Assembly (NCBI GenBank): GCA_018343915.1
Contig: JABRWF010000004.1
Span: 868,001 to 932,000, forward strand
Direction of reading: 5' to 3'
Length of the DNA stretch: 64,000 nucleotides
Source of the DNA: Agroathelia rolfsii
Lineage: Eukaryota > Basidiomycota > Agaricomycetes > Amylocorticiales > Amylocorticiaceae
Shown here in pieces: positions 1 through 11,674 of this stretch. Below the pieces are notes generated by a model. It saw only the letters and a program-made list of their open reading frames with translations. It was not told the origin of the DNA and did not search any database. A program made the position numbers and the translations under genes. Numbering within the stretch: the stretch's first letter is position 1; every line of letters begins with the position of its first letter.

Positions 1-187
1 CAGGAGCAGGAGTCTGAGGCGCCACAGAGGCAGACGTAGGCTCGGGCGTCTTGACGGCTGGCGTGGGGGTAGGTGTGAGGTCCCGATCTTCGAGGGTCTT
101 GACCTTGGCGAGCGACATAGGGATAGGCGACGGGGAAACAGGTTCTGTAGGTGACGAAATGAAAATAGAAATCGACGAATCAGACAT
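1..187 (-). CDS. 5' end of an unidentified protein (truncated by window edge)
   Basis: An open frame starts at an ATG on the minus strand (position 187) and runs off the left edge, giving about 62 residues. They are rich in Ser, Pro and Thr: the protein opens MSDSSISIFISSPTEPVSPS and continues with several Pro-Thr runs. Such low-complexity N-termini are common in fungal regulators and cell-cortex proteins, but there is no diagnostic domain here and I do not recognise it. It is divergently transcribed from the gene starting near 1700. The frame is open throughout and the A/G-rich upstream DNA contrasts with it, which supports a real start. Confidence 0.45.
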   Translation of the reverse strand, partial: MSDSSISIFISSPTEPVSPSPIPMSLAKVKTLEDRDLTPTPTPAVKTPEPTSASVAPQTPAP

Positions 188-1699
188 GGCGAAGACGTGA
201 AGAGCAGAAATTTAAAGGGTTATTGGGGGAGAAAAAAAAAAAGAAAGTATCGTTGACGAGCGTTTTAACAATTAAATGGACGGATGGAAAACGAAAAGGA
301 AGAGAACGCGAAGTACTGCGAGATAATTAATTATTCTGCGAGAAATGGGCTGGTCGATGCGTCGGTAATAATGTCAGGGAGAGCAGAGTAGAGGATAGTT
401 AACAGGTAACGCGGTGCGATATAGCGATAGCAATAATAATAGCTAATAATAGAGAGCAGTGGAAAAGGGAGAGAGCAAGGAGCAGCTGTCGATACGGTTG
501 TCCCAAGCGCTGATGGATGAGGAAAGTGCGCTTGGATGGCCGAGAAAGACAAGGAGAAAGGCGAAGAGTGAATAAAGAGCGAGAGAAAGAGAGGGAGAAG
601 AGAGAGAAGCCGGGAGAGGGACTAAGGGAAGAGAGGTCGAGAGCGATGAGGGGTTTTATGGGTCCTTGTTCAAGCTCCGATGGAGGAGAGAGATTAGATA
701 AGAAATAGCAGAAGAAAAAGGAAAAAAGGAGGAAAAGAAAAGAAAATGGGGGCCGGAGATCGTCGAGGAGAGAGAGAGAGAGAGAGAGAGCCTCATGCTA
801 CAACCGAAGGCCGCCATTGAAGAAGGAAGCCAGGGCGGCCTCGGCCTCGAATGGTATTCGCCTTGCCAGGAAAGGGCGCGCTTGACGCGGAGCCATGTGT
901 ATATCTTTATCCTATTCGGGTCGTCCAATCTATCACATTACGTAAAAGAAGAAAAGCCTGAGTCTATCGCCAGAAGATGTGGCGACGGTGTCGATCTCTC
1001 CGTTGTACTGTAATCTCGAATCCAAGTTGAACAAGTCGAGCAATCTGCATACACAGACGTCCCATGAGAGAGAGAGAGTTGGATGTAGAAAAGAAGAGAG
1101 CGAGAGAGGTCTAGAGGACAAGAGGCCAAGAGGCCGAGAGGGAGGGAGAGGCAGACGAAGAGACGGGAAGTGTCTGTCTGTCGAGTCAAGAGGTGGCAGC
1201 AGAGTTGACATGCTTTAGATTCGAGTATAAAATTAAGTTGGACCCCAGGCTGCGGTATATGATGCGCATGACGTATGCGACAGATTCTACACTCTTTCGC
1301 ATCATGCAACCTCGAGGAAAATCAAGCCGTTGCATATGGGCATGCCACCCGTCCACGCTGAACGGTTCCCCCGACTTGAAATATAATAAATTGGTCCAAA
1401 GTCAGAGTATAGCAAAGAGAAATGGGATATGATACAGGGATGGCTAGAGAGATCAAATTCAGTATTGACAGTGAGATGGCATGAGAATTACCAACGTCTA
1501 TCAATGCACAGAATTTAGAATACTACTACATACGAGTCGTAAGCACATCAGTCAATAGATGTCAACAACGCGTGCGTCACGCGTCACACCCTTCATTTCC
1601 ATTCGCGTCGCGCAGTTTGGCCTCGGAGAGCGTCAATCTACCTTCAAGTTTACCGATTTACAAAACACTTGTCTATTCGTACTCAAGACTAGGCACAGA
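188..1699. other. Divergent intergenic region, purine-rich, no gene seen
   Basis: About 1.5 kb separates two divergently oriented genes. The plus strand from about 540 to 800 and from 1060 to 1190 is strongly purine-biased, with many GAGA, GAAA and GGAGA blocks, including an uninterrupted (GA)n run near 767-790. Open frames here are low-complexity products of the repeats (Arg/Glu on one strand, Leu/Ser on the other) and are not credible genes. It may act as a shared promoter with nucleosome-disfavouring GA tracts; that is inference. Confidence 0.6.
767..790. repeat. (GA)n microsatellite
   Basis: A run of about 12 GA dinucleotide units lies within the larger purine-rich tract upstream of two divergent genes. 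Confidence 0.9.
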
Positions 1700-2646
1700 A
1701 TGCAGACACTTGCTCCAGGACCGTCGACGCCCACACACCGCACCCGTCTCCAGAAGAATGGCATGTCGACATCCTTGTCGAGGACAGGCAGCTATGAATC
1801 CCACGCACCTCTGCTCTCTTCGCCTCTCGCAGAGTCTGAGCCGCGCACCTCCCCACTGGCGGCCACACATGCACGACATAAACTCAGCTACAAATCCCGT
1901 ACATCCTCCTATGCCACCGCCTCCTCTTCCAGACACATGATCACACCCCGTGCGTTTGTTGATCCTTCCAGCATAGCAGACACAGGCGAGGATCCACAAA
2001 AGAGCTTCCTGCGTCGACAGTTCCGTGCCATGCGCTTGGCAAGTGCACAGAAGCAGAGGCAAGACACTGTTCGTGGCAAACGCAGTTTGTCGGGAGTGTT
2101 CTCCAGTGATGATCCATTCACTGCGGAAGGGGATGACATTATGGACGACGAGGATGAAGATGACCAGGCGGTGATGGAACAGGAGGTATGTATATTGCTA
2201 CTTGTTCAATGCAGTCCGCTGATTTTGTTTTCAATCTATTTGGATAGCTATATCACCGCATTGCATTAAATGAACAACATCGCATGCGCCACCGCTATCG
2301 TGCTTCATACTCTCTCGACGTGGGTTCTAGCGAGCCGGATTATGATGATGTACAAAACTGGGAGCATGAGCTGAATGGTACGTACTAATCCGTGAATCTC
2401 ATTTACGGAGATTTCTCATATGCTGTATCACCAGCTGGCGTCCCGATTCCAGAAGATTTGGATTTTGTAGCGCACGACGAGGATGAGATTTACATCCTGG
2501 AAGACGAAGGGGCGTCGTCAGATGCATTTTCAGATTACTTTGACGAATACGACGACGAGATTTTCAACAGCGTTCCCGACGATATCTGGGCGGGCCGTGT
2601 CCACGCCACCCCTCCAACTGATACATCCATGGACATGTCCACCTGA
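1700..2646 (+). CDS. Conserved basidiomycete protein with acidic C-terminus, function unknown
   Basis: The model has three exons (1700-2185, 2248-2377, 2435-2646) with phase-compatible GT-AG introns of 62 and 57 nt. It gives about 275 residues. The first ~120 residues are Ser/Thr/Pro/Arg-rich. A basic, probably helical middle follows, with KSFLRRQFRAMRLASAQKQR around residues 95-115. The C-terminal half is acidic, with DDIMDDEDEDDQ near residue 145 and alternating Asp/Glu/Tyr (YFDEYDDEIF) near the end. No catalytic motif or membrane segment is visible. The frame is open upstream to an ATG at 1559, but that extension is less protein-like, so I prefer 1700. A nuclear or chromatin-associated role would fit the charge pattern but is speculation. 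Confidence 0.7.
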
Positions 2647-3184
2647 CCCCTGTCTTTATCCCGTATTCATGTATTCTGTGGGTTCTGCTATTTGCTACTA
2701 GGCCGTACATTTATTGGTATATTTGACATCTAAACGAAGAAGAGAGTTATTAGCAGGAAGTATCTCTGCATGTATCATATATCTATCTATCTGCTCCACC
2801 CATCCGCATGTGCTTTGGATAATATACCACATTGACTACCACCTCGGCTTATGCGCTTCTTCTGGGTTGTCAACAATCGTGGCCCCCTCTCACGTGATGT
2901 TTCTGACGTAATTCCTGGCTTTTGTGGCATTTGACCAAGCACCCCTGTTTGCTGGATTGATTATCACCTGGTCGTTTTAATTATGCATCTTCGAAGGCTT
3001 GGGCGTCTATTACAATACAATATATGTATATGATAAGATCGTCGCTCGCCTGTTTCTGGACGAATTCTCAATAGCGTGTCTCACTATTATAAAATGCCTC
3101 CAGCTGCACGGTCGACCCTTCTGTCGCCTTATCCTCTGTCGCCTCCTTTCTTCGTGCTGGGAGTGCTCTCGTGGGACAGCGTCC
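2647..3184. other. Intergenic, nothing recognised
   Basis: AT-leaning spacer between two plus-strand genes; it should hold the terminator of the upstream gene and the promoter of the RBR gene. No coding signal was found. Confidence 0.6.
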
Positions 3185-5653
3185 ATGGCCACCGCGGGCC
3201 CCTCGCGTGGAGTTCAATTCCGAGTCCAAGCCACTGATCCGAATCTTTATCATCACGATGCCCAGCTCGCAAGGCGCTTACAGGACGAAGAATACGCCGC
3301 TCGAGCACAGTTTGATGTCGATCATCAGATAGCTTTGGGGCTCGCAGGAGGAGCACCCCAGGCCAATGCCAATCGTGCTCATGATCGTGTAGTACAGTAA
3401 GCTTATCTCACTTGGGGCTGACCCACTACTTGTATGTAGTGGTTTCGTCGGACGGAACCCTTCCTGGTTGGAATCTCCACAGTGACAGTTTTAAACTCAT
3501 GCTTGGACTAGGCCCGGCGTGCGGATTGCTGAACCTGCACCGCCTCAGGAAAGGTAGATTGTTTGTTTGGTGCTTCGGATCCGTGAATTCAAGTCGACTA
3601 ACTTCTTTCACTCGTGCATGCGTTTAGACCCGCCCAGGATAACACCGCCGGGGCTGCCAACGTTCAAGCCGGGCGAGGCACAGAGAATAGAAAATCATGG
3701 GGATCATGGTTCGTCAGCGCGGTTGCCTCCCTCTTTACGGGTACTGCCGATACCAGCAGCGCTCAGGATCATAATAGGTAAAGTATATGCTCATTTTCTC
3801 CCTTTACTGCCCCTCCAACATCAAGAACAACAAAAGAAACTGACGGCGGTGTTGCTTACACAAACAAAACAGGCCCACAGGACATACCTGTGTGATCTGC
3901 CAAGATGCCATCCACGGCACCGAGATCCGCGCGCCCTGCGGCCATCACTACGACCGCGACTGCGTCATTGACCTCTTCCAATCCAGCACGCGCGACGAGT
4001 CGCTCTTCCCGCCCAAATGCTGCCGTCAGCCGATTCCGCTCGAGATGGTGCGCGCCCTCCTCACTCCCGCCCTGCTTGTGATCTTTGCGGAGAGGCAGGT
4101 CGAGTTTGGCACCCTCAAACGCGTATATTGTGCCGCGCCGCGATGCAGTCGCTTCCTGGGTGCGCAGCAGGAGCGGAGCGGCTTTGCATGGTTCGTGCAG
4201 ACGCAGACGTACACGTGCGAGCCCCCGAAAGGGTGCGGGACAAAGACGTGCGCGAGGTGCAAAGCCGAAGTGCGCGGCGTGGCGGCGTTGCATACATGCA
4301 GTGCAGAAAACGATGGTCCGGCCGATGTGCTGGCGCTCGCGCGCGGCCAGGGCTGGGCGCGCTGTCCTGGGTGCGCGCAGATGATTGAGCTCAACATGGG
4401 TTGCTATCATATGACATGCCGTTGCCGCACGGAGGTACGTCTCGATTATCAAGACTCAAGATATATGGGTCAAAGCAAGCTTCATGCAATGTCTGACCAG
4501 TACTTTTATATCAGTTTTGTTACCTATGCCGTGCAAGATGGAAGACCTGCAGATGCCCGCAATGGGATGAGCGTCGTCTGATGACCGCTGCCGAAGATCG
4601 CGTTCAGAGGCAGTTTGGCATTCAGCGGCCTCCTGCCCAGCCTGAGGCTCCTCCACAAGCGGGCCGGCTGGAAGAGGATGCAGGCCGATTGAGAGCGGCG
4701 CAGGCAGCTCGAGCAAGGGCGCTACTCGGAGCTCGACAACACGCCCTTCCCCGACTCGCAGAGCAACCCGAGGCACAACAGCCTCGAGACGCAGCTCAGG
4801 CTACAGTCTTGCGTCGAGCGGAGGAATATAGAGAAGCGCATGCGGCAAGGGCGAGAGCGTTAGAGGAAGCTCGAGAACGAGCCGTTCGTCTGCGCGATGC
4901 TCATCAGCCTGAGTACAGGGTTGTCACTGAAGACGGTGGGGTCACCGTGCAACCAGTGGAACGACCATCCGCGCCTACGCCTTTGCGTGCTACTCGTCCC
5001 TCTTCAACCTTTATCGCACCACCAGCCGCACGAGAAGACCACGCCAACGGGCCACGGAATCGCCGCGCTGGTGGTGATGTCACTGCTGCCGCTCACCCAC
5101 TCGGACGTCAGAGATCAACAAACGCTACCTCCCGCCGTCCCACCTCATATGCTGAAGTTGCCGTCGCCGGCACACCGTTAGCGACAAACCAAACACCCAC
5201 CTCGGCCTCCCGTCTGAGTTCCCCAGGTGCCAGTACATCGGCGTCTGGGTCATGGCGAAGTTCGCTAGTGGCTTCACCTACTTCATCCGCCAACGCAAGC
5301 CCAATGTCTCCCACACCCTCGAGCAGTAGACGTACACTCGACCATAATCGTCACAACAGCGTGCGGGCAAGGCCAAAATCGAGCAACACTGCCGACCTCG
5401 ACTGCTGGCAGCGACTCGTGAACGAGGCGATGGACGACCTGCGCGTGAACCATGAGTGTACGCACCAAACATGGCGCTATCGGCATGGTGGTGGACGATG
5501 CCAAACCTGTCATCATATGTTGCCCATTTATCTTCTGGTATGTCTCTTCAGTTCATGCGCATTCCCTGTTATGTTTATTCGGTTTCCCACCTTTAGCGAT
5601 GCCAGGGATGCGAGTTGTTGGCATGCCGCAGATGTCGACATAACCGGTTGTAA
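3185..5653 (+). CDS. RBR-type (RING1-IBR-RING2) E3 ubiquitin ligase
   Basis: Six exons (3185-3396, 3512-3553, 3628-3777, 3873-4434, 4515-5537, 5597-5653) close in phase to about 681 residues. RING1 starts at CVICQDAIHG, with PCGHHYDRDC following. Then comes a Cys-rich IBR region (VYCAAPRCSRFL, PPKGCGTKTCARCKAE). RING2 is CPGCAQMIELNMGCYHMTCRC, joined across an intron to FCYLCRARWKTCRCP. The third Cys of RING2 is where RBR enzymes form the ubiquitin thioester. A Gln/Arg/Ala-rich, probably coiled segment follows, then a Ser/Pro-rich linker. The C-terminus has a compact Cys/His cluster (HECTHQTWRYRHGGGRCQTC, then CQGCELLACRRC) that looks like an extra zinc module. The 42-nt second exon is inferred from matching splice phases and is the least certain part. 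Confidence 0.88.
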
Positions 5654-6001
5654 ACTTCTTTCTTGGAAAAGGGGAGCGTACTTGTGGCTGGAGTGCTGAT
5701 ACACCTGCAACTTCCCGTCCGAATGCAAATAGAAATGATGAGCGATGATGCATTGACGATGTATTGATCCATTTGTTTTTGTGTTTTCACTATCCTTGTT
5801 CGTCTTCGCACTATCATGTACATCAGTGTAGTAGTAAACTATGGCTTAGACAAATAGTGGAGACATGCAGGCAAAAGCACATCAATAAAGAAAGCAGGGG
5901 AAAGTGCGATTTATGGCTTGGTTTGCACAACAGACATTTTTAGACCTCACCGAATTTCTCTTCTTCCATAGTACAAATAATTTACATGGTTATCAATGAT
6001 A
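5654..6001. other. Convergent 3' spacer, nothing recognised
   Basis: Short region between the 3' ends of the RBR gene (plus) and CSN5 (minus). Presumably it holds both polyadenylation regions. No coding signal. Confidence 0.6.
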
Positions 6002-7533
6002 TCAATCTATCTGCATGGCAGTGTCGATCGCGCTCTCTGTTCGTGCTGCTGCCGAAGCTGGAGAGGAGATTCCAGGACGAGTGGAGAATATTACATCCTT
6101 GAGCACCTGCGCGAGTAATCCATGTTGTGCCTCGATCGCAATCTTCGTACTATAACAGAAGAATGTTGGATTGGGATCTTTCCACATCTAGGTGGGGTGG
6201 AGCAATACGTACCTATCCTTAACACCCTTCGAAAGTGAGTTTTCTTTTTCTTCGGGTTTTTTATCCTCCTGCAGAAGAAGGAAAAGTCATTGTTAGCATT
6301 TCTTTTTTTATCTTCTATTAAACATAACTCGCCTTGGCATCTCCTTTTTGGTTTTCTTCCACGTCCGTCAACTTGGGCACAGGTGCACGTGTACTGCTCA
6401 CAGATGATTGCGCTTTGGCCAGCTTTTGAGCAAGGTCTGTTAGTTGTGAGGCGGCGTATGCGCGGTTCTATCATCACCGCACACATATCCATTAATACCT
6501 CACGAATGTACAAGAGGAGCAAAATAGACAGACCGAAATTAGAGGACTCTGGCTAAGAGTATTCACCCAATACTTATTCCAGAGCAAACCAAGCAAACGG
6601 TCGTCTAAGCTAGACTTGAAGATCTCCACAGGGAGTTGGTAGTACTGATGTGCATATGCACCAAAGTCTTCGATCTTGTTGAGCGGGATGGACTGGTATT
6701 CCGATGTGGCAGCATTGGGCGGCGTGTAATTCTCAGGGTATGTGCGGAAGGCACCAATGTCAACTTTACCCGCCGATACTGTACGATTGGGGTCAATCTA
6801 GTATTCTTGTCAGCAACAGAAGAGAGATGTAGTATGGTGCGAACATACCACTACAGCCAAGAATGGATCTTGGAACTTCTGGTTCTCGAGCTGTGTGTTG
6901 ACATCGATGCCAGATAGCCAGCAGCCATAACCTGGGTGAGAGTGGTACCATCCAATAGCATTCTCATGTCGCCCTGTCTGAATTCATTCAACCTCACTGT
7001 ATCTTTGTCCAATGTAGGAACTATACTTTGGGGCTGTTGACAAGATAATTGACCATGTACTCGTTCGCTTCGTTGGCAGCGTTTACACGGGTCTCTGTGC
7101 CCTGTACGGGCAGCGCAAAAGAGTCCATGATCACCATGGTGTCGCCCATAACCTTGCCTTGCATAATTCCCATAATCTCATATGGCACGCCTGATCTAGC
7201 ATGGATGACCTGCATGCAATGATATATGCGTTAAGAGGCGAGTTATGGAGCGTATTACACGATATGCACCATTTTGATCAAGGCCACTGCAGATATCTTG
7301 CACTTCTTGAAGTAATGCGGACTACAGACGATACACTATCATCAGAACCGCACGAAAACATTGTATTATCAGTTGTGTGGCATGTACTCTTTTGTCCATA
7401 GCGATTCGTTGTTGATCCGTCTGTTTTCCTCGGGGTCCCATCGGTAAATCTCATCTTGAGGTCCAAGTTCTATAATATCATTTGTAAGGGAGAATGTCTG
7501 AAGAGCAATACCGGCCTGAGAGCTGGAGGCCAT
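6002..7533 (-). CDS. CSN5: COP9 signalosome subunit 5 (JAMM deneddylase)
   Basis: This is the catalytic subunit of the COP9 signalosome, a zinc metalloprotease that removes NEDD8 from cullins. Eight minus-strand exons (7533-7388, 7321-7270, 7209-7027, 6977-6849, 6797-6534, 6467-6333, 6268-6213, 6149-6002) give about 370 residues, the usual size. The MPN+ core is intact: Glu77 in VPYEIMG, then the JAMM motif [14 protein letters not shown] with His139, His141 and Asp152. The following segment [20 protein letters not shown] is typical of CSN5. The C-terminal helix [20 protein letters not shown] matches the family end. The frame continues 10 residues upstream to an ATG at 7563; I chose 7533 because CSN5 proteins start close to this [17 protein letters not shown] segment. 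The sixth intron begins with GC instead of GT. Confidence 0.95.
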
Positions 7534-7747
7534 GACGGTAGTAGATTGGATGAAGGGTGCCAATTGCGCGCGTGACCGTGACCAAGTGAAGTAATCTGAA
7601 GTTTGAAGTGATAATTGGGTAATGCTTTCTTTGTTTACAACTTAACTAGACCATAGGCTAGTAAGACCAGCAAATTTGACCTTTAAATAAAATATCAAAG
7701 GAGGTATATATACGCTAATACTAGCCAAGGATTTGTATCAGATTATC

Positions 7748-10700
7748 CTAGTCAAACATGCCTTTTGAATCCCAGTACCTAACCCAAGCTTTTGCATCCT
7801 CATCACCAATCGGGGGAAGCGTACGGATGGTCTCGCTCAGGGCCTGCATCTTCTCAGTTGAGAGGACAGGACCCGTGGTTTCATGATCTTCATTATCATC
7901 ATTGTTTAAAAAATTAAGCAAGAAATCAAGAATCTTGATTATAGGCTTTTTAAAGCAGGTAAGATTAGTATTCTGGGCATGAGAAGCATTATTGACACAC
8001 CATGGTGCGCAAGGTCTCCTCGTTTGTGATTTGTGCTGCCTTTTCGAGCTGGGCAAACCATGATGAGAAAGGGACCAGTGGAAGCTCGGCTCCATCCGCT
8101 GCTTTGACATTGTCTTTGATCGCCTGACGCACTGCCGACATGATAGTTGTCCACTTGAGCGGACGTGGGTGTACTATATTCAATGCCAAAGGAGGCTGAT
8201 CGGGACTGAACAATACGTCAATAATGGCAGCAGATACAGCCGTGACGGGCAGCCATGCCGCTGTGCCTGCTAAGTCTGGGAATGCGCCCATGGTCATCGA
8301 TGACTTTACAAGCAACGCGACCCAGTCGCTAGTAGCCCAAGCTCCATTAGGAACAGGTCCAGCAATCTGGCCGATCCTGAAGGAAGTCGCTTGTAGGCCG
8401 CTATTCTCAACGACCTGGACAGAGTGAAGATTGCTATAAATCATCTCTGATACAATGGTAACAAAAATCACATACACGCTCACATATGTACTTGGCCTCG
8501 CCATATCCGCCTCCTACAGCAAATCTAGCCTCATGCTGCATTTCCTCAGGGTATGGGCCTTTATCTTTAGGCCATGATTTCGTGGTACCGATAGATGATG
8601 TGAACATGAATCGGGCGCAATCAGCGTTGGGCGAAGAGAGAGCAAGTTCAATGAGATGCTTTGTGCCAAACAAATGCGACTCAAATGACGATAGTGCGAG
8701 ATTGAAGTCAAGCCTCCATGCATTATGAATTATGGCCGTCACTGACGAGCAAATCTAGGAAGGCTTTTAGACAATGTTTAATATGGATTATTCAGCAAGC
8801 GTACCTCTTCATAAAGCGAAGGCTGTAATCCAAGTTTGTCGGCTGCGGCGTCACCCTCAACAAAGACAACCCTATCTCCATGCAATAGGTCTACCGGAAG
8901 ATCGCGATCAACAAATGCTTCGATCTGTCTTTCCTTCAAGCTCTTCTTTCCCGGTCGGTTGTAGGCATACACTCTTTTTACTTTATCATTCTGCAATAGT
9001 GATGCTAACAGGAATGATCCAAGGCCGCCAGTAGTGCCCGTGAGAAGTACCACGGCAGGTATATTGAGCGGACCACTCCTTCTTTGTTTGGGAAAGCCGA
9101 CAGAAAGTCGTGCAATAGTTTCTTCGATAACTTTCACTCGCTCGGAGATGATCGACTCGCTTGATACATTTGCATCGCTCGAGGAAGTGATGTTGGAGAT
9201 GTAGCGAGCAAGGTCGCTGATCGCTGCGTGGGAGAACACAATATTAAGTGGCAGTGCCTTCGCTAACGGTTCAAATGACATGGAACCCGAGTCGAAGCAG
9301 CGCAGTGCAGAGACGATTTGATTCCGCAGAAATGTTGCGCTAAGACTGTCAAACCCTTGTTCAAATACACTACGGCTGACATCCAGCCTTTTTTTTGCGG
9401 CTGACGAAGATATCAGTTTCTCAGCATGGTCCAGCAGCCACGACTTCACATCTTGCTCGGACCAGCTCTTTGGCGGTTCCATAACAGGAGCGTTCTTTTC
9501 TGCGGCAGCATACCTGACCATGACAATTGATCAGATCCCACAGTCCATGAGAAAATAGTTAGATACTTGCAAGGCATCGATATCTTCGCTGTACAAGGCA
9601 ATTGTCGCCTTCTTCTTCAAAGTACCCTTGTCTGTCCGTAAGAAAGGCTTGTCCTGTCGCGCGACTAAAATCATGTGCTTGAAGATACGACTGAAATTTG
9701 GGGAATTCGCAGTGGCAGCTTGAACTGTCGGCCATATATCGCTGATGAAGGCGACGGTATCTTGCTCATGTGTGATGGGCTCAACAAGCACCCCAACTTG
9801 GTCACGGCCGCGTCCAAACATAATGGCACTCCGAATTCGTTTGTCTTGAACAATCGCTTCTTCGATGGGAGCCGGTACAGTCTTTTCGCCAGAAGAGAGG
9901 ATGAGCACATCATCTCGACGACCAACACTGTTTAGAATAGTTAAGAGCTGCTCAAGTTCAAGACATCATGTTATGAGGCAAAACAGACATTTTCCAGAGA
10001 TTTTCTTCAGTTGGATGGCGCTGCACCAAATCCGAGGTCGCATATCCATTCCTTATTTGTATTTTTCCATTGATTTCGACCTCATTGGTAAAGTTGTAGA
10101 CAGACACACTGTGAGTCTCACACGGCTGTACGACATACAATTATTGTCAAATCCCTTGAATAAAGCCGATTCATTAGAATGAGGGTTACTTACTAAAAAT
10201 CTTATCTCGAACATTTCGGCACTGTTTCCTGGTGCATCACTCTCTTCTGGGGGGATCAATAATGCATGAACGCGTTTGCTCAAACGGAAATAATTCCAAT
10301 TCTTGAATTCCTGATCCTCTGGGAACCACAAGCAAGAAGCCATCTTGAACTGTAAAGTCATTCAGTATACTTCTCACAAGCCAAAGAGAGGCGGGATACC
10401 CACTTCAGTGCCTCCATACGAACACCTGAGCTTGAGGCCTTGACGAACAAGAAACTCGCCCTTATCAAATGCTAAGGGTCCACCGCCAAACGCGATCATG
10501 CGCAGTCCTTTCAGCGCAGCCAACTTTTCTTCGTTCCCTTCCGTCGCCCAGTCGTCTAAAAACGTAGGTACGGTCGCGATAGCCTCAGGACGTGTTCTTC
10601 TGATATTATCAATGATAACATCTGATGTCGGTATAAATGGAAGTGCCCAAGACGAAGAAGCAATAATATTATTGTCTTCTAGATGGATGCTAGTTGGTGG

Positions 10701-11674
10701 AAGTATATAAGTGCCGAAAGACGTCTCCAGGGCTCCCATAAGCTCGGTATAGATCCCTTTGCAAGTAACCAAAATCAGCAAAAGCGATAAAACCTAAGTG
10801 GCAGGGGGTAGTTGCTCACCATATCCATGAAAAGGGGGCAAGCCATAAACGCCTAATTTTCGAAGAGGCGGATCCATAGTTAGTCGATCTGCAAAGTACT
10901 CTGCAGAATACATGAAATATGCTTTATAAATAAATACAAACATGCCATGAGCAAATGAGGGCCTACCCATGTTCATTGCCGCGCGCATCGCATGGAATGT
11001 GCTAGGGATCGACTTTGGGAAACCTGTACTTCCACTGCTATGGAGATACATACAAATATCGTCGGGAGATCGCTCCTTCGGTGGATATGCTTTCCAAGGA
11101 CTCTCAGGGATTGTGCCTGTCATGCAGGAGTATAGCACATTTGGCGATGGGATGTATTCAATGCTGATGGCAAGGTCTGTAGGACATCCCACATATACGG
11201 AACTTATAAGAGTGTCCATGATGCTATTATCGCCTTCAGGAGTGATCAAAATGCGACGACAGCCAGTGGTTTGCAGCATGTGAACAATGGCCGCTGCAGA
11301 GTTACGATAGGACATTGGAAATGGCTGAGCATTAGGTTAGTCAAGTGTTATCATAGAGCAATGCTTCAGCCTACGGTTAGTCCAGCCCGTATGATGCCCA
11401 TAGTAAGTGCATGGTAAGCAAGATTATCGATGTTGGCCAAAACGGCTATAACTTCATTATCGGGACCGGTAAAAGGGTCTGGTCGTACAAGATGAGCAAC
11501 CTGGTGGACAACCTTCCCAAACTGAGAACAGGAAACATTTGTCAAGTTTTCTTGTCCGGGGAAAGCAAATGTGAATAAAGGCATATCGCCATTATGCAAC
11601 ATGCGATAATCAAGGAGTTCATGGGGAAACAGATCGCCCTGAGGAAGAAGAAAAAGAGGTGCAGCAGAGCCCAT
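7748..11674 (-). CDS. A-T-R NRPS-like reductase (adenylation, thiolation, thioester reductase), intact
   Basis: Ten exons (11674-11375, 11324-10820, 10756-10404, 10349-10194, 10125-9989, 9927-9571, 9513-8805, 8754-8476, 8414-8001, 7945-7748) close in phase to about 1135 residues. The adenylation domain carries the P-loop HSSGSTGFPKS near residue 200, SYGGTE near 315 and VGRRDDVLILSSGEKTVP near 490. The carrier protein has GFDSLS with the phosphopantetheine serine near 659. The reductase domain has the NAD(P)H loop LLTGTTGGLGS near 761 and the GGYGEAKYICE catalytic Tyr/Lys pair. Such enzymes activate a carboxylic or amino acid and release it as an aldehyde or alcohol; the substrate cannot be read from sequence. 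There is no condensation domain. Length and domain order match basidiomycete adenylating reductases rather than Lys2. No pathway genes flank it, so it may act alone. One intron is GC-AG. Confidence 0.93.

Noticed and set aside
795..1309. Several overlapping open frames in the purine-rich region
   Set aside because: Their products are low-complexity Arg/Glu or Leu/Ser runs dictated by the GA repeats, with no splice logic or family motif.
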